NCBI RefSeq assembly: GCF_016920785.2
Contig: NW_024609884.1
Location: 82,129,346-82,193,345 of the forward strand
Reading direction: 5' to 3'
Source: Ixodes scapularis
Taxonomy: Eukaryota > Arthropoda > Arachnida > Ixodida > Ixodidae
DNA length: 64,000 bases
The notes under the pieces are model-generated. The model worked only from the letters and a program-made list of their open reading frames with translations, ran no database searches and was not told the DNA's origin. Of this stretch, positions 1-12,237 are shown piece after piece. Position numbers and translations under genes: made by a program. Positions within the stretch are counted from its first letter, which is position 1; each line of letters starts with the position of its first letter.

Positions 1-640
1 TATGAGGTGGGCAGTCTTTGGGTATGAGACAGCAAAACTTTATAAAAATATAATTATAAACACACGGGCACCCATTGCAAACCACGTGGGAACTGATTCC
101 GCAGATCGTGGACACAGCAAATTCACGTTACGTGATAAACGCAAGAATTCACTACAAACTTCTGTGTCACAGAAAAGGATACCGCAGACTGCGAATGCAG
201 CAGGTTCGTGTTTCACAAGGTGATGAACACACAGGAACCAGCTACAAACTTCCGTGCCATGAGAACCGATGTGGTGCATGCAGATCGCGAACAAAATAAT
301 GCGGGAACTCACTATGAACTCGCGTGTCAGGGGAACCGATTTTGCATGTGCAGATTGCGGACGAAGATTCGAGAACCCGCTGCAGACTCGCTTGTCACAC
401 GCATACCAGTACCGCAGATCGCGCGGCTGATGTGATTCCCGTCGAACATTGCGTGATGTCCGACGGGAATTGGGGGGTGGGCGATGTTTCAGAATTTTTA
501 TGTTACTGATATTTTGCCAGAAAGGCAGGTTGGGCGATCTCTCAGGAGAGGGCACCCTTACGGCATCTTACGATAAAATCCTTTGTACAACAAATTTGCG
601 AATTTGTGAGTTCAGCTTTGTCAGGCGTCCTGATTAACAC
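1..640. repeat. Element with ~80-90-bp degenerate tandem repeats, copy A (cut by the window edge)
   Basis: Repeat units carry recurring blocks such as ATACCGCAGATCGCGGACGC, CGCGGGAAC and CACGGGAAC, spaced about 80-90 bp apart. After the array comes a unique tail (about 455-560) with GTCCGACGGGAAT, GGTGGGCGATGTTTC and GGCGATCTCTC. The same head, array and tail order recurs at about 4070-4970, so this is one dispersed family and not a local satellite. No coding capacity is credible. The superfamily is not identified. Confidence 0.6.
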
Positions 641-2885
641 CTGTTGAATGCGCTTGAGGGTCATGTTGAGAGCACGCGGGCCGTTTATCAATGGTTGGAC
701 CATATCAAGTGAACTGAATTTATGTTTGTACCTTCAATCGCTTTGCTGCCTCCACCCATAGCAACACATTGTTTTCTTAGGTCACTGTTCTTTGCAAACG
801 GTCTTTTTTTGTTGGTAGTGTTTTTAAGACTTTATGCCTAAGGCCAAACAGTCTGCTTTTGTTGGGAGTCTTTTTAAGACTTTATACCTAATGGGCTTTG
901 CAAGAATATCTTTGCAGTGTTTTGGAGAAATGTTGTTCTTAGACTGCAGCCTCCGTGTGCATGAATGTTTCCTCTGCGCTTCCACAACCTTCAGGGAACG
1001 TAAGGAGAAGGGGGACCAAGGCACCGGAGCTGTTCCCAAGTTCCTTCTGGAAAGGCCAGCAATAACAGGTACTACTATCATATTCTATGGTGGACACAAA
1101 TTTAAACTTGCATCTCTTGGAACATTCCACTCTTGACTCTCTGGGCAACACCAGTTTGTTAGAGTGCAGCGCCGTCCACACACACCTGGGCATTTCTCTA
1201 GATTCAGAGGGGTAAAGGAGGGAGAGGACCCGAGTAGTTGCAGACGACAAACAGTCCATTTGTCACATTGAACTGTCCATTTGTCACATTGAACTGCACC
1301 AAACTTCTAGTGGCCCACTTTTGCCACAGTGAAGTGGCTTGTCTTTGTGAAGTGTTTCTGACTATTAGAGGTTTAGTACAGTGTACACTGTTTTATTTCA
1401 ATAAATCGGCACCTATCGTATTGCTCGGTTATGCCAGGTGCAGTTACATCCACTTGCAGTACTGTCCTCAAGCGCCGTGTCTATTGCGTCGTTATAGAAG
1501 ATGTTCTTGATGGTAGAGACTTGAGCTCGAAAAGGCCATACTTTGGTTTTTTTGCTGCCTGCCCATTCACACGCTAAAGTTTTCTTAGTTCGGAGATGCA
1601 AACATTAAAACCCAACTTGCTTAGCCACAGATGAAAGAAGTTCGTTGGTTCAGGAAACACCGTCACATTGACTTTAGCTGCTTTGTTTTTATCTTCTGTT
1701 AATCAGGATCATAGGAAGGAAACAATTTTAGCACAAGAAATGCTGCCAAACGATCTACTATGTATGCCTACCGGCAGCGCTTGATTTTTGGAAGTCTTGC
1801 ATAGTACGTGCATTCCCAGCTACCATATAAGCATAGACCTCAAGAAGAATATATTTTGGTTATATAAAATATACGCTGCTACAAACATCTGTAATAATAG
1901 AATTACCCTTACTTTTTTCAAATCTAAGACCAAGCATGCACCAGATCCTTTGTAGACCTTTTTTTTTTTGTCGACGAAATGCCTCGATCTGTTGTGGTTG
2001 TTGCTTGTCAGTGAACACATGTTTTTTTAGATTTTCCAGTCATTGCTGCTAGAGGCCTAGATGCAAAAAGAAAAGCCGATCCAGCATTAACGTATCACAA
2101 CTGCGTTTGTCTTTCACCAAAGCAGATTTGTTTTCCATGTTCGTTATTTGCACCATTGGATGTCAGTCTCCTTATCGAGTTCAGCATTGTATGGTAACTC
2201 TCACATCCAGGTCTGCACGTTTGCACCTGAAATTGCTGAAATGATGTGATTTTGAACTGTGCTTGTGTGTTAGCCGGGTGTACAGCCCAGCTACAGCTCG
2301 CTTCCCGACATGTCCCCCCGGCAATGCGCTTGGGGGAAATGCAGGCTTGGCGCTCCGGTCCAAGGGTGCAGGTTCCTTTCTGCTTTGACCCAGATGGAAT
2401 GGTCGGAACTGATAAGGTCATTAACGTTCAACTAATTTATTTACATTATTTACATAAAGCTAACATGACGGTGCTTGCGGCCGGGTTCGGAGCTGGGCTC
2501 GCTGGTGCTGGAATTCTTGTTCTGCTTGTGTCGCACGGGCCTTTCTTCTTTTCTCTTGGCTCACCAGGGGCCGCTACAGGTGTATGAGATCCAGGGTTCC
2601 TTACTATAAACAGTGAATGACAGGGGCATATTTCTAATCTGCAGTGATTTCAAGATGTCAAACTGCTGGCATCTATCCTTATCTCAGCAGTTCTGCGTTG
2701 CTCTGTGGGCCGCTTGGGCATGAGCATTTATCTTTTCTCTATGCTTTCTTTTCGCATCTACTCGTGAGAAAAAAGCATTTTTCAGGGCTCAGAAATATGG
2801 CTTCAGTGACAAAGAAAGCAGAGGAAAGGATTTTTCCTGGATTATTTTCTGTTGTACCGATGAATGTTTGACATTCACATTTCAG
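641..2885. other. Non-coding DNA upstream of the first visible SNRNP27 exon
   Basis: No reading frame here has a recognisable domain. In particular there is no arginine-serine-rich exon, so the N-terminal exon of SNRNP27 is probably left of the window. The stretch is most simply read as intron with old repeats. Confidence 0.5.
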
Positions 2886-2965
2886 CAAAAGACCTCGAAG
2901 GCAAAACGGAAGAGGAGAAAGAGATGCTGAAGATTATGGGATTTGGGAGCTTCGACTCTTCCAAG
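2886..2965 (+). CDS. SNRNP27: SNRNP27 (U4/U6.U5 tri-snRNP 27-kDa protein), internal exon
   Basis: This 80-nt exon is bounded by a pyrimidine-rich acceptor ending TTTCAG (2880-2885) and a donor AAG|GTAATT (2965/2966). It encodes KDLEGKTEEEKEMLKIMGF followed by GSFDSSK, which matches the start of the conserved domain of SNRNP27 (RY1), where vertebrate proteins have DLEGKTEEE and MGF-FDST-K. The protein is a small nuclear component of the spliceosomal U4/U6.U5 tri-snRNP with an N-terminal RS domain and a conserved C-terminal domain. The exon begins with two bases of a split codon and ends in phase 0. The next exon starts in phase 0 with the expected glycine-lysine. The RS-domain exon is not seen in the window. 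Confidence 0.9.
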
Positions 2966-4069
2966 GTAATTTGCTTGTTTCTGTGGAGAATAAAACTGCA
3001 CGGTAAAATGTCATCCACATCATGGTATTATACGGACAATAATTCATTGTTCTCTGGGGACACAGAATTAGTCACGCCTAGAGTAATGCTATTTTGTTCT
3101 GGTTATAATGTGAGAATATGTAACAACTGGTAACTTTTGGAGGCCTATACACCTTTGCAAGTGGGATCCCGGATTAACCTCGAACCACGCGTCGAAGTGA
3201 GGTGGACCTACTCTTTAGCCAGGATGTCCTGTATACTTCTTGTCCTTGTCTTTCTGTTGCGCTATTTTATATGTTTTACTAAGATGTATGCTGATTGTCG
3301 TACATTGTTGCCAAGCGTCTCTTGCTGAAGCGTACACCACTGAGTGCAGAAAGAGTCTAAAAATTATTTCAAAAACATACAGGTGTTGTCTTGGACTGCG
3401 AAAGAGCACAAACAATTAAATAAAATACCTAAGCCAGTAACAAATCGAAAAATTAGGAAAATAGGAGAATATCTAAAGTCTCAAAGCATTTATCAGAATG
3501 TGCCAGAAGCCGCATAGCCATTGCATCAACGATGGCTGTGCCTGCGGCAGCTCTGGCTTCCACAACATGCTGGGACAGAGGCTGTGATCGTTATAAAGCC
3601 AGCTCCAACCCTTAAACATGTTTCCTCCTACAATATTTGATGCTATGATTCTGTGTGGATACCTCCTCCTGTATTCCAAAGCAGCAAGTGCGTCGCTAAC
3701 GCTGGCCGTCGGGGATGCAGCAGATGTTGCCATCTTGTCCTCGCACACCCCAAAACATGCCCTTAGCGCACTCCAGCATGGCGGAAATGTTGCGTGGTGC
3801 CAGCATTGCTCAAAATGGCAGCGCACGGGAGCTTTCCTTGCAAACGTGTATAGATCAGGCCGGAAGCAACTGACGCAGTAGCTTACTTCAGATGAACTTT
3901 CATGGCTGTGGAGAACTACTATATTTATTCAAATGGAGGTCCACATTTTAAAATTTTTTTTAGCTGTTACCTTTAATTGTGGATCCCTATAATTGTAGCC
4001 AATGAATGTCAACCTACCGTAAAGTTCCAAAAGAACGTCCATTCAAAATGAAAAGATAAATGGTGAAAA
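2966..4069. other. SNRNP27 intron, first part
   Basis: Intron sequence between the first two visible exons. It contains no recognisable coding domain and no clear repeat structure. It is followed by the repeat element at 4070. Confidence 0.6.
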
Positions 4070-4970
4070 ACATGGGGTGGGCTATCTTTGGGGATGCCAG
4101 AGCAAAACTTTATCAAAAACCTGCTACAAACCACGTGATGCGGGAACTGATACCGCAGATCACGGACACTGCTAATTTGCGTGTCATGATGCGATAAACA
4201 CGCGCAAATTCGCTACAAACTCCTGTGTCACGGAAAAGGATACCGCAGGTTGCGGACGCAGCAGATTCGCGTTTCACGGTGCTAAGGACCCGCGGAAATT
4301 CGCCGAGAGCTTGCATCTCACGGGAACGAATACCGCAAATCGCAGATGCAGCAGATGCAAGTTTTATGGTGCAATAAACACGCGGGAACCCAATACAAAC
4401 TTGTCTGTCACGGGAACCAATATCGCACGCGCAGATCGCGGACAGAAAGGCAGGAATCCGCTACAAACTTCTATGTTACGGGAACAAATACCGAGATCGC
4501 GAACGCAGCAGAATCATATTTTATGATGCAATATACACGCGGGACCAACTCGCGTGGCATCGAAATCGCGCACGCAGTTCGCGGACAAAAACAACGGGAA
4601 TCCGCTAAAAACTTTTTGTCACGGGAACGGATACCGCGCAGATTGCGGACGCAGCAAATTCGCATTTCACAGTGCAGCATACACGTGGGAACAACTCGTG
4701 TGTTACAGGAGCTGATATCGCTTGCGCAGATCGCGGATAAACACGCGGGAACCCGCTATAAACTCGCTTGTCAGACGTGTTGGTACAGCAAATTGCGCAG
4801 TTGACTCGATTCCTCTTGGACATTGTGTGACGTCCGACGGGAATCGGGAGGTGGGCGATGTTTCGGAATTTTTATGTTGCAGATATTTAGCCAGAAAATG
4901 GGATGGGCGATCTCTCGGGGGCGGGCGTTCTCTCGGAACTTTATGGTATATGTGTGGCCAAATTTCCTAG
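4070..4970. repeat. Element with ~80-90-bp degenerate tandem repeats, copy B (more complete)
   Basis: The head (GGGTGGGCTATCTTTGGGG then GCAAAACTTTAT) resembles the window's first 40 bases. It is followed by about eight diverged units, each with a variant of GATACCGCAGATCGCGGACG and CGCGGGAACCCGCTACAAAC, and then the same tail as copy A (GTCCGACGGGAATCGGGAGG, GTGGGCGATGTTTCGG). The element lies inside an SNRNP27 intron. No terminal inverted repeat was found. The mobilisation mechanism is unknown. Confidence 0.6.
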
Positions 4971-5384
4971 CCCCCCCAAAGTTAACCCAGATGCTGCCCC
5001 ACGTCAGCCGTTGCTCCTAGCATGCCAGTGCAAAGTGGGAAACCTGACAAATGTGCCGGTTGCGTGCGTAGCACGATTACAAGCTCCACGCTAAACAAAA
5101 CTAGCTCTCTCTGCACGGAAGTGTTTGATTGTGTTATGTGCTCTGCTCTAGTTCCATCATGTTCAAAAATGAACCTTTCAGATAGATAAGATTTGCAATT
5201 AGGTGTCTTCACTCACTATCATGATTATTCGGTTGATTGCTGCAAGTCTTTGGTTAACAAAGGTATTTGCTTTGACACCCTTTACCCTCACTCAGAGCAA
5301 CACAATTTATTTGAAACAGTAGCTAGGCAGGGTACAAATGTAAGGAGCACAGAATAATTCCCACAATTTATATTTTTTCAATCA

Positions 5385-6460
5385 ATCACATCTTTTTTAT
5401 TCTCCGAAAATTCTGGAGGGGAGCCTAGGCAAAAAGCTGTTCAAGAACAGCTTGACTGGGCTCAGGCTCCCCCGTTTACAGGCAGCAGCATTCAATAGAG
5501 AAAAAAAAATGATTACACAGTACGCACACATATAGATACATGAAAATAAATACTACAATTCATTTAAAAAATTTAAAATACAACAAAAACCAACTAAATA
5601 AAATACGACAAGATGTCTTTCTTGCTAGCCGAATATATATCTATGTTCTTGGTGAGGCATGTATTTAACAAAGATGGAAGAATATGGCGCAGGGATTGCA
5701 GATTATACCGTAGTTTGTATGTGACCGAGGGATAGCCCAAAACTCTGTACGACGTGTGCTGACGATGCTGAGGCTTTCAGTTAATTGCGAAATACGATAT
5801 AAGAATTCAATAACTGATGCCGGTGCAAAACGAATGGAACACATCAGGCGGTATTCATACAAATGCTTAATAGGAAGGATATTATACTTAGTAAACAGAG
5901 GTTCAGTGTGATCAAAATAATGTACTTCCGCAAGGTGTCGTAAGACCTTTTTCTGGAGCAAAAATAATTTATTTATATTTGTTTTAGTTGTAGTAGCCCA
6001 GATGAGATGACAGTAATTCAAATGGGACTGAAATAATGCGTGAAATATTTTTAACTTAACATGAAGTGGCAAAATAACACGACAACGAGCAAATACACCG
6101 ACAATACGAGACAGTTTAGAAATCAAAATGTTTACATGAGCGTCCCAGGTCACATGTTCCAAAAAGTGTACACCTAATATTTTGTGCTGGTTATTGATTT
6201 TTATTTGCGCATTGCCAAGTAGAATTGGGCTTAAGATAGACTTATTTACGGATCTAAAAATAATTGCTTTGCATTTCTTCGCATTAATCCTGAGTGCGTT
6301 AGCCTCCGACCATAAAAAGAAGTTCTGAAGAACAGAATTTGCGCGACACATTAATTCGTCGGCACTATCCGCAGAAAAAAAAAGGCTGGTATCATCAGCA
6401 TAAATGATGAACTGTGATGAATGATGAAGATTAATCAAGCTAGTCTTCATGGCCAATACT
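5385..6460 (-). mobile_element. 5'-truncated non-LTR retrotransposon (CR1/jockey-like group)
   Basis: The minus strand holds the C-terminal half of a reverse transcriptase (5665-6456) followed by an untranslated 3' region of about 270 bp that ends in an A-rich segment with GATTGATTG near 5385. The 5' part of the element, including any endonuclease and the fingers of the polymerase, is missing, as is usual for dead-on-arrival insertions. It lies antisense within an SNRNP27 intron. Confidence 0.7.
5665..6456 (-). pseudogene. Reverse transcriptase C-terminal fragment of a non-LTR retrotransposon
   Basis: An open stretch of 263 codons starts shortly before the polymerase active-site motif FIIYADDTSLFF (YADD near residues 19-22) and continues through the palm and thumb, including the ILGVHF and LKIFHALFQSHLNYCHLIWA segments typical of CR1/jockey-type elements. 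Motifs upstream of YADD are absent, so this cannot be an active enzyme. The first methionine is incidental. There is no stop within the fragment, which suggests fairly recent insertion or simply a short surviving piece. Confidence 0.8.
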
Positions 6461-7451
6461 TGACTTGTTCTTCAGGTGCCAGCGTCTGACTGATAGGTGA
6501 TCTGATAACTTGATTATCCCCGCCCAGGCCCTAAGCCATTGATGGTCAAGCTTTGGTAGTTGAAGCTTCAAAGGGCTGCACGAGCAAAGATTGTTAGTCT
6601 TTACGCGTGGCGACCTGGAAAGGCATGATATTATTTGAAATGTGGTGAATCAGAAAAAAATAGTTGACTGGTAGGCTTGTTTTACTTAAGTGAGATCATG
6701 ATGGTCATGGATGCTGATGTGATCCAGAGCATTCTTTGGCTTGGCAAACATCTGCAAAACAGGAACTGCCAAAGGAGCATTCTTCCAGAAACGTGCTGTT
6801 ACGCTTGCACATAGTTTTGAGCTGTCAAATATTCTGTGTAACAGAGGAACTGCTATTATTAGTGTACAGGGGACACAGACGGATATTTTGTCCTTAATTT
6901 CTCATTGGTATCTCTGGGGCACTCCGCTCCGCTAATTTCGAAATTCTCAACATATTGTCATGATCAAAATTGCAGATTGCGGCATGCACACTAAATAAAA
7001 ATGTTGCAAGCCATGGGCGACTGAATTTGAAAGGAGCAGTCGCCCGTTGCAGGCATCTCTTCAAGGGCCGCATGCAGTCTGGAGGCCTCAGTTTGGCTGG
7101 CCTTACTCTAAGCACAACGCAAACAGGAATTGAGGGCTCAGTCCCTGTTTCATTGTCATGTATCTCGTAAATATACCACATACATTTATTGTCCTGTAAA
7201 CATTTCCATTGCAATGTGCATAGAACTAAAAAAATCTTTCTCAGTTTCCAGGGGCAGGGTCAAAAGGTCTTAATGGTGGTAATCCCTTCAGTGGTTGGCC
7301 AGCTAATCCCCACAGTTATCTGGGTTACCACTAAAATGGCCTGTCCTTTAGAAGGATGCTCTGTTTGAAGCCAACAAAGTTGCAGACCTTGAACCACTTC
7401 TCTGTGTATGAGAATAAGAACCAAGGAATAGAACTACACTCGTTTTCACCT
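6461..7451. other. SNRNP27 intron, no feature recognised
   Basis: No coding domain, tandem array or terminal repeat could be recognised in this interval of the intron. Confidence 0.5.
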
Positions 7452-8320
7452 TAAAGGGCCCCTGAAAGAAAAATTCCGTGTTTTCGAATAAATCCCAAAA
7501 CTCTGAAAAACACTCGCTGGTAAAATTTTGGTCAATTCAGATTTATCCAATAAACTCCAAATTTTGATGTAACAATCCCTCCCCCCCCAAATAAACTAAA
7601 TAAAGGCGGTATTTTACAATTAAGTTTGATCAGCACACAGGGTCAATGGTTCCGTAAAAATGCCACCACAGTTATCTTTCAAATCTCGGATCATTGATAA
7701 AAGGGGTCTTACCACTTACCTCGTCAAGGTTCAGGACATGTCATTGTGCTTTTGGGTCATGACAAATACCTCTTTATTGGTTTTCAGTTTGGGCCATACT
7801 ACTTGTGTTTTAAGAGGAAGGAGAGGTTGTGTTTTTTAAGTTAAAGCTATGGACCATACAGATAGCAGAAAATTATAGGAGGGTCAGTTGAAACTTCCCT
7901 ATTACATCCTGTGCCACTCCACCTCGCACGGTCGCGGGGTAGCTTGGAATAGGATGGGATGAATACGAACTTCCCAGCGACCACCTCCAGGAGTTTGTGT
8001 TTATTGAAGCCACACATGTGTGCAACATTTGCCAGGGGACAAATTAGTATTGCCAATGGCTGTGGCACCAACGACAAATCCAAATGAAGAAATATTAATT
8101 GATATAAGCATTTTTTTTTCTGTAGCATACGTCTGCACACGGATATTATTTATTTATTTTTCATAGAAAACACTGCAAAATTAAACTCCGAAATTTGAAT
8201 TGTTTGAAACCAAACGAAAATAAACTTTTATAAACTCCGAATTTTGGAAAAAAAGAAACTCTCAAAAACACCCTCTGAATTTGATGAAAAATAAACTCCG
8301 AAAACACGGAATCCTATAGA
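7452..8320. mobile_element. TIR DNA element, family with ATTCCGTGTTTTCGGA-like ends, copy 1
   Basis: The left end carries ATTCCGTGTTTTCGAATAAA (7471 on) and the right end carries ACTCCGAAAACACGGAATCC (8297-8316), forming imperfect terminal inverted repeats. Both ends are rich in the degenerate motif AAACTCCGAA. Internal sequence around 7980-8110 matches, in inverse orientation, the element at 19182-20150, so the two are copies of one family. No transposase is visible. It is non-autonomous. Confidence 0.6.
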
Positions 8321-8577
8321 CCTTTTCCGCTTACTCTCGCCGCCGACCGCCAAGTAGGCATATCCGGTATGGGCGACGAAAAAATATCAAAACGTTCAAC
8401 CTGCAAATAGTAAAAAAATGAAGGGGAGGCAAAACGAGAATGCGTGACGGCTACGTTTATGTCCTAAATGCCTTCTACTGGCGTGGTGACGGCAAAACAA
8501 TGTTTTCGCCCATACTGGAAGTGACGTCAATTCAAGATGGCGGCGCCCTTGCGAAAAAGGTCTATATATGAATTTAT
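8312..8577. mobile_element. MITE with TATAGACCTTTT ends
   Basis: TATAGACCTTTTCCGC at 8312 and its complement GCGAAAAAGGTCTATA ending near 8575 bound a 265-bp element flanked by TA. Single ends of similar sequence occur at about 20153 and 47757. There is no coding capacity, and the inside is CpG-containing unique-looking sequence. Confidence 0.6.
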
Positions 8578-9056
8578 ACAAATAACATGTCAAAAAAGAC
8601 AACACGGGCTGTCACGGGTACATGTCTATCGAGCCTGCAGAAAGTGGTTGAGGCTTCCCTGCACGTGTACGCTGCTAGATCAACACCGCCGCTTCTTGCC
8701 AACTGCGAGAAGCTCCAATCAAAAAAAAATCCTGCTACGTACAGACCGTGTCGACGGCTGCGACAGCCCCACGGAGGACGCCGGCAGTGGACAGCATTCT
8801 TTGCGTTTATGAGCTCTCCGTTGAGGATGGCACGCTTTTGATTCAAGGAGATTGCCTTCGTCTTCCCTGTCAAGGTGCCGGCGGTGCCGGGACTCTTTAT
8901 CGTTGAGTGGTGATGATTCGCCAAATTGGTACTTGGGCGAAGTAGACTTTCGGCGCAAGAGCGACCTCACCGACCAGACGCCAACATGGATCACGAAGCA
9001 AACAAAGAAGCGCGAATGGCACCGAGTTCGCGCTCAAGCTTGTCTGTCATCGGTAT

Positions 9057-9267
9057 AGAGAGCCTAGATTTAAGAGATGGGGTAACAGCTCGATCGGGGT
9101 CACGTGGTTTGTGGGCCGCGTTTACAAAATGAGCTGTAGCATGCAAGGAGTCAAAACTCGGAAGCGTTCACCTTCTGCAAACATGTCCGCCTCGCCGCCC
9201 AGTTTTATCGCCACACTGGCCACGTGACAATCAAATGCAGGCTCCCTCTCTTAAATCTAGGCTCTCT
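9057..9267. mobile_element. MITE with AGAGAGCCTAGATTTAAGAG ends
   Basis: A 20-plus-bp terminal inverted repeat (AGAGAGCCTAGATTTAAGAG at the left, its complement at 9244-9267) bounds a 211-bp non-coding element within the SNRNP27 intron. Confidence 0.6.
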
Positions 9268-9946
9268 CCGTCATCTTCACCAGTACGTTGTCACTAGTGC
9301 TCCTAACGCCCCTATCGGCATGCCACGATGGCTTCTTCGCGTGCGATGCGGTAAAGCCGCTTCCCAGGTAAGGAGCGGGGAGCAGACGACGTTGCAGACT
9401 GCCCGCCAGCGGCCTTTCCAGCATCTTCTGCAGCCTGTTCTGGGTGGCTTCTTGGCCACAGCTGCAAAGTGCGGCGCTCTGAGACTTAGTAAACTTTCCG
9501 AATTTCATTGGTTTTTTAAATTATCACAAAATTTCTTTTCGCTATATCCGCGGGAGCCGCTCAATTTCCTTGGCTAAAACCAGACACAAATGCATTGAAA
9601 AAGTGCAAACGGGAATGGGAAATTGGGATCGCTTCGCTGTAGCCGCTATTTCTTTATAACCGACTTCTTTATAACCGGTCTCGACAGTAGTATTTTTCCG
9701 AAGAATGTGCTGCAGATTACAATATTAAACAGTTTTGAAAGAAAAAAAAAATCGAAACACACAAATTTGTTTTGTTAGTTTTAAGTTGAAGCTAAGAAGT
9801 TTTAAGAATGAAATACTATTGAGGTGCAAGGAACCAGCAATTGCACATTCGAGCTAATTGTGTTGCACACTATACTTCGGGCTTTGGGTTTATCTTTCCT
9901 GTGTCAGGTTTTCTCTGAGCATGCGTACCTATGTCTTCGATTACAG
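9268..9946. other. SNRNP27 intron end
   Basis: This holds a short duplicated phrase CTTTATAACCG (about 9650-9680). It ends with the pyrimidine-rich acceptor and CAG (9944-9946) of the next exon. Confidence 0.5.
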
Positions 9947-10008
9947 GGAAAGCACATACCAGGCAACAATGTTTATGCAGTGCACGTCATCCACAAGCGA
10001 AAGTACCG
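9947..10008 (+). CDS. SNRNP27: SNRNP27, penultimate coding exon
   Basis: This 62-nt exon lies between the acceptor GATTACAG (9939-9946) and the donor CCG|GTGAGT. It encodes GKHIPGNNVYAVHVIHKRKY plus two bases of an arginine codon. It aligns to the conserved GKKVDG-VNAYA-NV--KRKYR block of SNRNP27. It starts in phase 0, as the preceding exon requires, and ends in phase 2, as the last exon requires. The lysine/arginine-rich KRKYR segment precedes the invariant QYMNRKGGFNRPLD tail. Confidence 0.92.
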
Positions 10009-10659
10009 GTGAGTTGCGTTTCCGTTGCTTTGGGCGTAAACCGGACGAGGTGGGCTTGGCAAGACAAGCAAACATGGCGTGTTTGGGGGCTAGTCGATCA
10101 TCTCAAACCAGCAATCGGGACATGTGTTGGGATTGCTGTTACATATTTATGCAACCAGTCAGCAACTCTGTACAGTGGGCTGCAAGACTAGCTCTCGCAT
10201 TTACCCTTTTAATATTATAGGGTCGCATTGTGCGTTAAAAACGTTTGAGTTAATTACATCTGTTCTTAGCTTCCAGATCCTGTTGGTTTAACTCTTTCTG
10301 TGCCACGTCCTTAGGCCGTGGATCACCCGTGATCTGTGGTTTCCGTGCGCCGCCGATATTCAAATTTCGGGAACACATTGCACCATCTAGTAAATAGCTT
10401 GAAGAACCAGTTTCGGTTTCGATTCTGTTTTGCGCTTTCTCACAGGCGGTTGAGCTATCAGAAATAAATCTCTGCATGGTGGTGGCACTTGCCAAACATG
10501 GCGTCCTGCTGGCACCAGGGACTGCTATAAAGACAACTTTAATTACTCAGATCAACTGCGTTTGCTGCTTTTTGTTTTTTAATGATAGCAGCAGTGAGGG
10601 GATGATGTTGGATCATCTAATTCGGGCTCAAATAGCAGCGTTTTATCTCCGAGGCCCGC
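10009..10659. other. SNRNP27 intron; TTAA followed by a piggyBac-like end motif
   Basis: No coding domain is seen. TTTAACTCTTTCTGTGCCAC near 10288 resembles the TTAA-plus-end of piggyBac-type MITEs, but no matching second end was found, so it is not called as an element. Confidence 0.4.
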
Positions 10660-11966
10660 AATCCCCTCGCAACATTATTTCCGGAAATCCCTGTCATGCG
10701 AAACACAACTTCTAACTTTCACTAATGATCTCTTTTCCATCCTTGACCGTGGATCTCAGGTTGACTGCGTCTTTCTCGACTTTTGTAAAGCCTTTGATAA
10801 AGTATCTCACCAACTACTGTTTCTTAAGCTTGACAAACTTAATATTGATCCTAAAGTCTTGTCCTGGATTAAATGTTTCCTAACTAATCGATCACAGTTT
10901 GTTACTACCAATGAGGAAAATTCTTGCCTCAGTGCCGTCACCTCTGGTGTTCCCCAGGGGTCCGTTTTGGGACCCCTTCTGTTTCTTATTTATATTAATG
11001 ACTTACCAGTGTGTGTATCATCCAGTATTAGCTTATTCGCAGATGATTGTGTAATATATCGTGAAATTACTAACGAATCCGACGCGGCACTTCTTCAAGC
11101 AGATTTATGCGCGGTATCGGAATGGTGCAACTTATGGCAAATGACTGAATACTAACAAATGTAAAACTATGAGTGTGTCTCGTCGTAACGCATCACCATC
11201 ACCATACTCAATATGTAATATTCAGCTGGCATCTGTAACCTCTTTCAAGTATCTCGGTGTTCACGTCACTTCTAACCTATCATGGAAAACTCAATCTGAT
11301 CATATAATTGAATTCAATGCTAGGGTATTTAAAAAGAAACTTTTCCTTAACCCCTATGTCCCTAAAACTTCTCTTGTATAAGACTTTAATACGTTCGAAG
11401 TTGGAATATGCCGCAGCAATCTGGGATCCAGGTCACTCAACTTTTATAACAAACATCGAAGCCCTGCAAAATCGCGCCGCACGATTCATAGTCTGCAACT
11501 ATCATCACACCACAAGTGTCTCATCTATGAAAACAACCCTAGCCTTGCCTCTTCTTTCGTCTCGTCGTAAAATATCTCGTCTATGCCTCTTCCATAAAAT
11601 CTATCATTCCAACGCTTTACTGAAAAACTAACTATTCATTAGCCCCCCCTTCATTTCTCCCCGCATTGATCACAAACTTAAAGTTGGCATACCTCATTGC
11701 GAAACTTCTGCTTACATCAACTCTTTCATCCCTAAAACGTCATCTGAATGGAACCACCTTCCCGCATCATTAGTAACTATTCCATCAATAGATTTATTTA
11801 GAAAAGCTCTAACTACTCACTTTTGCTAGGATTATGTCGTACTAACATTTTTAACCAAGTTGCCTTGTTTGAATTTTATGCAGTGCCAATATTTTATGTC
11901 CACCCCCTCTGTAATGCCCCCGGGCTCTGAGGGTATTGAAATAAATAAATAAATAAATAAATAAAT
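10660..11966 (+). mobile_element. 5'-truncated non-LTR retrotransposon with (AAAT)n tail
   Basis: A decayed reverse transcriptase (about 10680-11827) is followed by a short 3' UTR and a tail of AAAT/AAATA repeats (11938-11966). A simple-repeat tail plus 5' truncation is the signature of target-primed reverse transcription by CR1/L2-type elements. It lies in the same orientation as SNRNP27, inside the second visible intron. Confidence 0.75.
10680..11827 (+). pseudogene. Reverse transcriptase of a non-LTR retrotransposon, frame-disrupted
   Basis: Recognisable blocks in order are FRKSLSCETQLL, DCVFLDFCKAFDKVSH (motif with catalytic Asp), SGVPQGSVLGPLLFLIYIND, then LFADDCVIY (FADD active site, near 11034-11060), FKYLGVHV, and the thumb region with LLYKTLIRSKLEYAAAIWDP. 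The blocks lie in different frames, with breaks near 11155, 11380 and 11630, so no full-length product is possible. The C-terminal SSEWNHLPASLV segment typical of this clade is still present near 11740-11770. Confidence 0.8.
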
Positions 11967-12237
11967 ATTGACATGCGCTCATCGCAAAGCGCCGTTCTAG
12001 CTTTCCAGGCTGTCCTGAACCGCGGTGCACATTTTATATGTGCCGCAAGCTATAAAATTTTCTGTAGAAGAGAAGTTAGAGCGGCGGTAAAACAAAATAG
12101 GTTCTTGTTAAAAGTTCTGGAGGACATCCACCATCACATGCAACAGATTCTCTGAATGGCACTGGCACCACAGAAGCTTGCCAACTGGCCAAAAAAAAAA
12201 AAAAGACAGTATCAGATAGAGCACTCTAAGTTACGGG

